From Microtetraspora fusca (GTDB taxonomy: Bacteria > Actinomycetota > Actinomycetes > Streptosporangiales > Streptosporangiaceae): 64,000 bases of DNA. The stretch spans positions 8,073 to 72,072 of the forward strand of contig NZ_BBYK01000066.1 in NCBI RefSeq assembly GCF_001570365.1. Reading direction: 5' to 3'. Under the pieces are notes generated by a model. The model did not search any database and was not told the origin of the DNA. It worked only from the letters and a program-made list of their open reading frames with translations. A program made the translations under genes and the position numbers. Of this stretch, positions 15,852 to 22,671 are shown one piece after another. Numbering within the stretch: position 1 is the stretch's first letter; every line of letters starts with the position of its first letter.

Positions 15852-17189
15852 TTACTGGTTGAGGATCGTCTCGAGCTCGGTGTTGGCGTCCGCCAGAGCC
15901 TGGTCCACGCTCTTCTTGCCGTCGATCACCGCGCGGGCCGCGTTCTGCAGCACCGCCTTGGTGTCGTTGGCCTCGGCCCAGTTCGGGCTGGCGGGGAAGC
16001 CCTTGGCGACCTTGAAGGTGTCGGTGAACGCCTTCTGCGCCGGGTCGTTGCCCAGCTCGGCGAGCGCGTCCGGGTAGAGCGGGAGCAGGCCGCCCTCCTT
16101 GGCGTACCGCACGCCGAACTCCTTGCCCGCGGCGAGCTTCAGGTACTCGGCGGCCAGCTCGGGGTTCTTGGCGTCCTTCCAGATGGCGATGTCGTTGCCG
16201 CCCTGGAAGGCCGGGGCCGGGCCGCTGCCGTCCTTGGCCGGGAGCGAGAAGAAGGCCATCTTCGACTCGTCGACCTTGCCCTTGCTCTGCTCCTTGATCT
16301 GGGCGATGTCCCAGCCGCCGGTGACGTACATGCCGACCTTGCCGGCGGCGAAGCGCTGGGCGATGTCGACCGAGTTCTGGGTCAGGCGGCCCTTGCCGGA
16401 GACGCCGTTCTTGGTGACCAGGTCCGTGTAGAACTGGAAGCCCTCCTTGAAGGCGGGCTCGGTCAGCTTGCCGACCCACTTGCCGCCCTCGAAGGCGGCG
16501 AAGTCGCCGCCGGCCGACCAGACGAACGGCGAGAGCGACATGTTGGCGTCCGACCCGCCGTTGAAGGCGAAGCCGTCCACGTCCTTGCCCTGCTTCTCGA
16601 CGATCTTCTTGGCCGCGGCGACCAGCTCGTCCCAGTTCGTCGGCACGGAGATGCCGAGCTTCTCGAACCAGTCCTTGCGGTAGAGCACGGCGCGGGTGCC
16701 GCCGCCCCACGGAGCCGCGTAGATCTTGCCGTCGATCGTCTCGTAGCTCCACAGGTTCTGCGGGATCTGCTGCAGGTCCGGGTCGTTCTTGGTCAGATCG
16801 GTGATGTCGGCGAGCGCCTCCTGCTGCACCCACGCGGCGACCTGGTCGTTGCCGAACTCGGTGACGTCCGGGCCCTCGCCGCCGGCGAGCGCGGCGGTCC
16901 ACTTCTTCTGGGCCTCCGGCCACGGGACCCACTGGACCTTGGCCTCGGCGCCGGTGACCTCCTTGAACTTGGCGCCCAGGTCGTTCATGTACTTCTCGAA
17001 GACCTCCGTGGGAGCGCCGAGGCGCCACACGGTGAGGGTCTGCCCCGCGTACTTGGGGCCGGACGCGGCACCGGACGCGGCGGCGGTCTCCTGCGTCGCG
17101 GGCTTGTCCTCGCTGCTCGTGCAAGCGGCGAGACCCAGGGCCAAAGCGGCGGTCGCGGTGGTGGCGGCCGCGAACTTCACGAACTTCAC
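15852..17189 (-). CDS. Extracellular sugar-binding lipoprotein (solute-binding family 1)
   Basis: 445 residues from the GTG at 17187-17189, preceded by GGGAG at about 9 bases. An in-frame GTG at 17216 is less likely. The signal peptide KFAAATTATAALALGLAAC ends in a lipobox cysteine, so the protein is anchored outside the membrane. The mature part is a CUT1 family binding protein (TLTVWRLGAPTEVFEKYMN; MYVTGGWDIAQIKEQ; GGNDIAIWKDAKNPELAAEY). With the cytosolic hexosaminidase-like GH3 and ROK regulators, amino-sugar or chito-oligosaccharide uptake (DasA-like) is a reasonable guess. The ligand cannot be read from the sequence. Confidence 0.9.
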   Translation of the reverse strand: MKFVKFAAATTATAALALGLAACTSSEDKPATQETAAASGAASGPKYAGQTLTVWRLGAPTEVFEKYMNDLGAKFKEVTGAEAKVQWVPWPEAQKKWTAALAGGEGPDVTEFGNDQVAAWVQQEALADITDLTKNDPDLQQIPQNLWSYETIDGKIYAAPWGGGTRAVLYRKDWFEKLGISVPTNWDELVAAAKKIVEKQGKDVDGFAFNGGSDANMSLSPFVWSAGGDFAAFEGGKWVGKLTEPAFKEGFQFYTDLVTKNGVSGKGRLTQNSVDIAQRFAAGKVGMYVTGGWDIAQIKEQSKGKVDESKMAFFSLPAKDGSGPAPAFQGGNDIAIWKDAKNPELAAEYLKLAAGKEFGVRYAKEGGLLPLYPDALAELGNDPAQKAFTDTFKVAKGFPASPNWAEANDTKAVLQNAARAVIDGKKSVDQALADANTELETILNQ

Positions 17190-17279
17190 GTTGGGTTTCT
17201 CCCTTCCCGGCTTCACGTCGGGGTGGCGCTCGGTCGGCGCGTCCCGTGGCCTGATCGCTTGCCTCCGGGGCGGCTGGGG

Positions 17280-17306
17280 CTAAACTAACAATAAACTTTA
17301 TTAAAA
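17280..17306. promoter_or_regulatory. AT-rich putative ROK operator/promoter between the sugar operon and ROK gene 2
   Basis: CTAAACTAACAATAAACTTT is followed by ATTAAAA, standing out in GC-rich surroundings. It matches the 10414-10440 site at nearly every non-degenerate position. Location in the 160-bp divergent intergenic region allows one site to control both the binding-protein operon (minus) and ROK 2 (plus). Confidence 0.55.
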
Positions 17307-17349
17307 AAAACATGCCGTTAGCGGATCGTGACGAGAGGAGACGCGGCCG

Positions 17350-18510
17350 GTGTCACTACGACCGGGAACACCCCGGCTGCTGCGCCAGATGAACGACCGG
17401 GCCGCGCTGGAGCTCCTCGTCGCGCACGGCCCGCTGACCAGGGGCGAGCTCGGAGAGCTGACCGGGCTCTCCAGGGTCACCTCCGGCCAGTTGCTGGCGC
17501 GGCTGGAGGAACGGGGGCTGGTGACCATGGCGGGCGAGCGGCCGGGTGGCCGCGGCCCCAACGCGGCGCTGTACGCCGTGGACCCCACCAGCGCGTACGT
17601 GGCGGCCCTGGAGGTGGTGCCGGACAGCGTCACCGCCGTCGTCGCGGACATCACCGGAACGGTGGTGGCCGAGGTGACCGTCGACCCCAGCGAGGCCGCC
17701 GATCCGGTGGGCATCGTGCGCAACGCCGTGCTCCGCGCCTGCGCGACGGCGAGCGTCGACATGGCCCGGCTGCGGTCCTTCGTGATAGGCACGCGCGGCG
17801 TGGTCGATCCGGAGACCGGTGACGTGCGCTACTCCTTCGACCTGCCCGCCTGGCACGTCGGCGTCCTCGCCGGGCTGCGGGCCGAGCTCGGCGGGTCGGT
17901 GGCCATCGAGAACGACGTCAACCTGGTCGCCCTCGCCGAGCAGGCGTACGGCGTCGCCAAGGGTGTGGACGACTTCGTCATCCTGTGGACCGGCGTCGGC
18001 CAGGGGCTCGGCGTGATGCTGGGCGGGCGGCTCCATCGGGGCATCTCCGGCGGCGCGGGTGAGCTCGGCTGGCTTCCCGTCCCCGGCGAGCCGCTGCCGG
18101 CGGACGTCACGGACCCCCAGTCCGGCTCCTTCCAGCGGCTGGTCGGGAACACGGCACTGGCCGAAATCGCGGCCGGGTACGGCCTCGCCGCCGCGCCCGT
18201 CGCCGACCTCGTCCGTACGGCCGTCGCCACCGGCAACTCCGCCTTCCTGGAGGATCTGGCCAGACGGCTGGCCGTGGGGGTGGCGGCGGTCGCGGTGGTG
18301 CTCGACCCCGGGCTGGTCGTCCTCAGCGGCGACATCGGGCGGGCCGGAGGCTGGGAACTGGCCCGCCGCGTGGAGGAGGCGGTGGCCCGGATCTGCCCGA
18401 GCCGTCCCAAGGTCGCGGTCACCCAGGTCGAGGGCGACCCCATCCTGCGCGGCGCGCTGGTCGCCGCGCTGGACCAGGCGCGGGAGCAGGTCTTCTCCTC
18501 CACGGTCTGA
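17350..18510 (+). CDS. ROK-family transcriptional repressor 2
   Basis: 386 residues from GTG 17350, which follows GAGAGGAG. The HTH is RAALELLVAHGPLTRGELGE plus LTGLSRVTSGQLLARLEERG. The ROK domain shows FVIGTRGVVDPETGDVRYSF, IENDVNLVALAEQ and GGAGELGWLPVPG. As in ROK 1, the cysteine zinc cluster is missing. It is the divergent neighbour of the sugar-binding lipoprotein gene and the most probable direct repressor of that operon; the inducing sugar is probably the transported one. Paralogy with ROK 1 extends over the whole length. Confidence 0.9.
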   Translation: MSLRPGTPRLLRQMNDRAALELLVAHGPLTRGELGELTGLSRVTSGQLLARLEERGLVTMAGERPGGRGPNAALYAVDPTSAYVAALEVVPDSVTAVVADITGTVVAEVTVDPSEAADPVGIVRNAVLRACATASVDMARLRSFVIGTRGVVDPETGDVRYSFDLPAWHVGVLAGLRAELGGSVAIENDVNLVALAEQAYGVAKGVDDFVILWTGVGQGLGVMLGGRLHRGISGGAGELGWLPVPGEPLPADVTDPQSGSFQRLVGNTALAEIAAGYGLAAAPVADLVRTAVATGNSAFLEDLARRLAVGVAAVAVVLDPGLVVLSGDIGRAGGWELARRVEEAVARICPSRPKVAVTQVEGDPILRGALVAALDQAREQVFSSTV

Positions 18511-18581
18511 TCGCCCGCTCCCACGTGAGCCCCCGGGTCCGGTCAGCCCGGACGCCGTCAAGAGCAGGTAGGTTTTTGACC

Positions 18582-19226
18582 ATGTCTGACATCGTCCTCA
18601 TCTCCGACCCCCGCGTGACCTCCCTTCCCGTCGAGGAGTGCGGTGAGCCGCTCCGCGACGTCCGGGGCAGGCTCCGCGTGGACGGCCGTCTCGCCGACGA
18701 CGCCGGGGCGTACGCGCACCTGCGGGAAGGGGTGCTGGCCCGGCTTGAGGACGCGCAGGCCCTGCTGCCGGTCGGCTACCACATCGTGGTCGTGGAGGGA
18801 TATCGCCCGCCCGCGCTGCAGCGGACGTACTTCGAGGACTACAAGGACGAGCTCCGGGCGGCCTTTCCCGGAATGTCGCCCGAGGAACTGCACAGCGCCG
18901 CCAGCCGGTACGTCTCGCCGATCGAGGTCGCGCCGCACACCGCCGGCGCGGCGGTCGATCTCACGCTGTGCGGCGACGACGGCGTCGAACTCGACATGGG
19001 CACCGCGGTGAACGACAACCCCGAGCAGAGCGGCGGCAACTGCTACACCGCCGCGCCCGGGATCGGCGACGACGCCCGGCAGAACCGCAAGATCCTCGGG
19101 GCCGCCCTGGAGGCCGTCGGGCTGGTCAACTATCCGACCGAGTGGTGGCACTGGTCCTACGGCGACCGCTACTGGGCCATGACGACGGGCGCCTCCGCCG
19201 CCGTCTACGGTCCGGTCGACTTCTGA
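18582..19226 (+). CDS. VanX/DdpX-type D-alanyl-D-alanine dipeptidase (peptidase M15D)
   Basis: 214 residues from ATG 18582. The zinc ligands and catalytic residues of the family are present: Arg75 in GYRPPALQ, His119 and Asp126 in APHTAGAAVDLTL, and Glu187 and His190 in EWWHW. Members hydrolyse D-Ala-D-Ala dipeptide. There is no signal peptide. No vanH or vanA ligase gene lies nearby, so a housekeeping or cell-wall recycling role is more likely than glycopeptide resistance. Its 3' end overlaps the convergent peptide-cluster gene by 22 bases. Confidence 0.88.
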   Translation: MSDIVLISDPRVTSLPVEECGEPLRDVRGRLRVDGRLADDAGAYAHLREGVLARLEDAQALLPVGYHIVVVEGYRPPALQRTYFEDYKDELRAAFPGMSPEELHSAASRYVSPIEVAPHTAGAAVDLTLCGDDGVELDMGTAVNDNPEQSGGNCYTAAPGIGDDARQNRKILGAALEAVGLVNYPTEWWHWSYGDRYWAMTTGASAAVYGPVDF

Positions 19227-21103
19227 GCGACCCGCCACATCAGTTCCCGGCCTCCACCGGCCGACACCATCAGGCCCGCGTGGGCGGCGAGCACCGCCGC
19301 CCCCGGCGCCCCGCAGAGGTCCGACCAGGGCTCCGGCCCGGTCACCGGGAGGCGGGTGCGGACCCGCCCGTCCGCGCCCAGGGCGTAGAGGCGGCCGTTG
19401 CTCCCGCTCAGACAGATCGCGCCGCCCGAGTCGCCGATGTCGCGCCAGACGGGCGCGTCGGCGGCGGCCACCTCGCCGAAGGACGCCGTGCGCAGACGGC
19501 CGCCCGACGTGGCGGCGAAGAACGCGCCGTCGTGCACCGCGAGGGCGATCGTGCCCCGAGGAGCCGGCCCCACGTCCGTCCATTCCGCGGGACCCGCCTC
19601 GGCCTCGCGATAGCGCAGCATCCCGTCCGCGGTCACGCCGTACAGGCCGGTGCCGAGGCCGGCGGCGGCCTCCCGCGGCGTGTCCAGGCAGATCACCCCG
19701 CCGCCGGAGCCGATCGGCCGCCAGGGCAGGTTCTGCCCGCACAGCTCGCGGGTCAGGAGGACGCCGTCGGCGCCCACCGCGTACAGGGTGGAGCGCCAGG
19801 CGGCGAGCGCGCGGATGTCGGCGGCCGGGCCGATCATCTCCCAGCGTGGCCGCGCCGGCCGTGAGAGCCGGTCCAGGACGTTGCGCGTGATCCGGTCGAC
19901 GACCGGGTCGTGCAGGGTGTTGCCCCAGTTGACCGTGGCGGCGTTGAAGACGGTGCCGCGGCCCAGGGAGAAGACGCCCATCGTGGCCCAGCCGCCCTGC
20001 CCGCAGGTGCTCCAGTGCCGCAGGTCGGCCGTCGCGAGCACGACGAACGACGGCGGGGTGCCGTCGCGGCAGGTGACCCGGGGCACCCCCATGACCTCGG
20101 TGAACTCGGCCGCGTCGGTCTCGTAGCCGAGCGCCCCCTGGCCGAACTTGTCGCCGTCGGTCAGCCCGGTGCCCTCGAAGACCCAGTGCGCGGCGAACCT
20201 CGCGGTGTACGACTCCTCCCGCATGAGCGGCATGGACGGCCCCCACGTGCCCGCCCCGTTTCGGAAGCTCACCCCGGTCAGCGCGTTCTCCGGGCGGGAG
20301 ACCGGCGCGCTCGACCACTCCACGGTGGTCAGGCGGGGGTCCTCGACCGGATCGCTCACCGGGTCGCGGTGGCAGACCATGGTCCGGCCCTCCATGCGGA
20401 TCTGCCACCAGCAGGTGTTCCCGGAGAGGAAGGCGATGTTCCCGCCGCGCCGGGCGAACTCCTCGCAGGCGTCGCGCATCCCGGCCGTCCAGTACTCGTC
20501 GTGCCCGTTGACGACGAGCAGCCGGTAGCGGGACAGCAGGTCGAGGCCGAGGTCCAGACCCGAGCAGTACTCCACGGTGTACCCCGCCGGGCCGAGCCAC
20601 CGCAGCAGGCCGTCCTCCCAGCGCTCGGGCGGCGGCCCGCCGCCGGGGCGGTCGAACGACACGCGGGCGGCGCGATCCGGCTGCTCGGTCCAGTACACGC
20701 TCTCCCCGGGGACGCCCGCCCGGTTGTACGCCTGCCACGTGGCGAACGGGATCGAGACGAGGATCGGCGACGTCGTGCCCGGGACGGCCTGCCGTACGAC
20801 GAAGTAGACCTCGTCGTCCGAGGGCGTCGCCGTGCCGGGAAGCTCGCCGGAGGCACGGGTCACGGGCACGTCCGGCTGGGGAGGGCCGGCGACGAACCTG
20901 GCCCGGTAGAGCGAGCTGGGCCAGTCCGGCGGCACGTCGAGCCGCCACGACGGCCCGCGTACGGACGTCGCCAGCATGAGCCGGTCGCTGGTCGCGTCAT
21001 GGACGGTGACGCCCATCTCGGGCGGGCCGTCCAGGCGGAACTCCAGCGACTCGCCCTGCCCGCACGAGGTGGCGGTCGCGTACGCGCGGACGCTCGCGGT
21101 CAC
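19205..21103 (-). CDS. N,N-dimethylformamidase large-subunit-like protein with C-terminal repeat (propeller-like) domain
   Basis: 632 residues. The GTG at 21101-21103 overlaps the previous stop (GTGA). An N-terminal beta domain of about 90 residues leads into a DMF-ase beta-like, glutamine-amidotransferase-like fold: VVNGHDEYWTAGMRDACEEF, ARRGGNIAFLSGNTCWWQIR and TVNWGNTLHDPVVDRIT. The last 190 residues repeat a roughly 45-residue motif with GVICLDT, LYGVTADGMLRYRE, AFFAATSGGRLRTA and LYALGADGRVRTR, as in tectonin or tachylectin-like beta-propellers. It ends the left arm of the NRPS gene cluster and is translationally coupled to it. A tailoring amidase or ligand-binding role is inferred; the reaction is not known. 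Confidence 0.75.
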   Translation of the reverse strand: MTASVRAYATATSCGQGESLEFRLDGPPEMGVTVHDATSDRLMLATSVRGPSWRLDVPPDWPSSLYRARFVAGPPQPDVPVTRASGELPGTATPSDDEVYFVVRQAVPGTTSPILVSIPFATWQAYNRAGVPGESVYWTEQPDRAARVSFDRPGGGPPPERWEDGLLRWLGPAGYTVEYCSGLDLGLDLLSRYRLLVVNGHDEYWTAGMRDACEEFARRGGNIAFLSGNTCWWQIRMEGRTMVCHRDPVSDPVEDPRLTTVEWSSAPVSRPENALTGVSFRNGAGTWGPSMPLMREESYTARFAAHWVFEGTGLTDGDKFGQGALGYETDAAEFTEVMGVPRVTCRDGTPPSFVVLATADLRHWSTCGQGGWATMGVFSLGRGTVFNAATVNWGNTLHDPVVDRITRNVLDRLSRPARPRWEMIGPAADIRALAAWRSTLYAVGADGVLLTRELCGQNLPWRPIGSGGGVICLDTPREAAAGLGTGLYGVTADGMLRYREAEAGPAEWTDVGPAPRGTIALAVHDGAFFAATSGGRLRTASFGEVAAADAPVWRDIGDSGGAICLSGSNGRLYALGADGRVRTRLPVTGPEPWSDLCGAPGAAVLAAHAGLMVSAGGGRELMWRVAQKSTGP

Positions 21104-22404
21104 CGCAGGGCCTCCTCGACGAGCAGCCGCTCCAGGTCGAGCAGGTATCGCTCGACGTCCGCCGCCGAGAGCCATCGGGTGTCGGCCGTGACCGAGATCC
21201 GGGTCGCGTCGCTCACGTGGACGCAGAACCGGCAGTTGAGCTCGTTCTGGCTGAGGGGCCAGGACAGCGACGTCTCCGCGCGGGCCCGCCGGATCAGCTC
21301 GTCGTCGTGCTCCGCCACCCGCTCGGCGAACCGCATGTCGTTGAAGCAGCAGTACGGGTGGACGGGGACGCCGCGTTCCCGTCCGGCCTCGGCGACGATC
21401 CGCTCCCGGTCGTCCGGATCGTGGTACCCGCTCCGGTAGGCCCGCAGCACGGCCGGGCGGGCCGCGGCGAGCAGGTCGGGGAAGGCGCTCCCGAGTCCGG
21501 CGCGGGGGGCGGAGCCGAGGACGAACAGCCCTTCCTGGGAGAGGGTGGTCACCGCGGTCCGCGTGTCCCGGCCGAAGCGGTTGCTCACGATCGGCAGGAC
21601 GGCGACGCTCTCGTGTCCGGTCACCTCGCCGACGAGCGCGGTCACCGCCGTGAGGAGAACCGTCGAGGTGCTGGTGCCGTACCGCAGGGCGAGCCGCTGG
21701 GTGGCCATGTGGACGGCCGGCGACGTGAGGACGGCCCGCCGGATGGGCGGCTGCTCGGCGACGCCGGACGGCCGGTCGAACATGGTGGGCGGGATCCTGC
21801 CGTACTCGCGTTCCCAGAGGGCGGAGGCGCCGGCCGCCTGCCTCCTCCCGTCCGGGGACTCCTGCCACCGCGCCAGGTCGAGGGGCTGCCGCGGCGGGTC
21901 GCCGGGGATCGCGCCGCGCAGGAGGAACAGCCGCAGGTCGCGGACGACCTGCTCGGTGCCGAGCCCGTCCGCGGCCATGTGGCAGAAGACGAGCACCACG
22001 TGCGTGACCTCCTCCTCGCGGAGGGGCCCGCCCGTGGTCACGAGCGCCACCCGGAGCGGCCATTCCTCGGCGTAGTCGAAGGCGGTGGCGGACAGCTCGG
22101 CCAGGAGCGAGGCCGGGTCGGCGTCCGCCGCGACCCGGATCGGCAGCTCGCCCCGGTCGCGGAGGTCCTGGCACGGCTCCGGCCCGACGAGCGTGCGGAG
22201 CGCCTCGTGCCGCTCCACGAGCAGGCCGATCCCGCGCGACACGTGCGCGACCGAGGCGGGCCGGGCGCCCCTCGGCACCTCGACCACCCGGCCGAAGTTG
22301 AAGTAGTGGTCGTCGGGCGCCGTGCGCAGGATGGCCTGCCAGATCGCGCGCTGGCCCCACGTGAGCGGCGCCGTGCCCGAGCGCCTGCCCGCGAAGGAGA
22401 TCAC
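21100..22404 (-). CDS. Stand-alone NRPS condensation-domain protein
   Basis: 434 residues from the GTG at 22402-22404, which overlaps the carrier-protein stop as GTGA. A longer frame starts at 22422. The condensation fold is recognisable: LTWGQRAIWQAIL (C1 region), FCHMAADGLG at about residues 140-149 (active-site motif HHxxxDG) and SQNELNCRFCVHV. The first His of HHxxxDG is Cys, but the second, catalytic His and the Asp-Gly are kept. Free condensation domains either make amide or ester bonds between carrier-bound substrates in trans or transfer to a soluble acceptor. Its partner is probably the preceding free carrier protein. Confidence 0.8.
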   Translation of the reverse strand: MISFAGRRSGTAPLTWGQRAIWQAILRTAPDDHYFNFGRVVEVPRGARPASVAHVSRGIGLLVERHEALRTLVGPEPCQDLRDRGELPIRVAADADPASLLAELSATAFDYAEEWPLRVALVTTGGPLREEEVTHVVLVFCHMAADGLGTEQVVRDLRLFLLRGAIPGDPPRQPLDLARWQESPDGRRQAAGASALWEREYGRIPPTMFDRPSGVAEQPPIRRAVLTSPAVHMATQRLALRYGTSTSTVLLTAVTALVGEVTGHESVAVLPIVSNRFGRDTRTAVTTLSQEGLFVLGSAPRAGLGSAFPDLLAAARPAVLRAYRSGYHDPDDRERIVAEAGRERGVPVHPYCCFNDMRFAERVAEHDDELIRRARAETSLSWPLSQNELNCRFCVHVSDATRISVTADTRWLSAADVERYLLDLERLLVEEALR

Positions 22405-22637
22405 CGTGCCGCCGAGAGCCACGCGGCCAGCGCGTCGACGCTGTCGAGGAAGGAGATGTCACCGCCGAGGTCGACCTCCACGCCGTACTCCCGTTCGATC
22501 GCGTCGATCAGGCGCATCTGGGCCAGCGAGGTGACGCCGAGGTAGGACAGCGGCACGGTCGCCTCCAGTGCCTCGGCTTTGCTGATCTCGCCGTCGCACG
22601 ATTCCGCCACCAGCTCTGCCAGTCGTTCCTTCAGCAT
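22401..22637 (-). CDS. Free-standing acyl/peptidyl carrier protein
   Basis: 78 residues from the ATG at 22635-22637, which follows GGAAAGGGACGAA. Ser37 in YLGVTSLAQMRLID is the phosphopantetheine attachment site, and the surrounding helices fit a carrier protein (ERLAELVAESCDGEIS; FLDSVDALAAWL). The usual G(G/D)HSL is replaced by GVTSL, as in many aminoacyl carrier proteins dedicated to in-trans chemistry. It starts 34 bases after the NRPS stop and overlaps the free condensation gene. Confidence 0.85.
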   Translation of the reverse strand: MLKERLAELVAESCDGEISKAEALEATVPLSYLGVTSLAQMRLIDAIEREYGVEVDLGGDISFLDSVDALAAWLSAAR

Positions 22638-22671
22638 TTCGTCCCTTTCCGTGCGGGGATCCCGGTGCTTC

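Noticed and set aside
18582-19226. Glycopeptide resistance operon
   Set aside because: Only the VanX-like dipeptidase is present; no VanH, VanA or VanRS genes are near.
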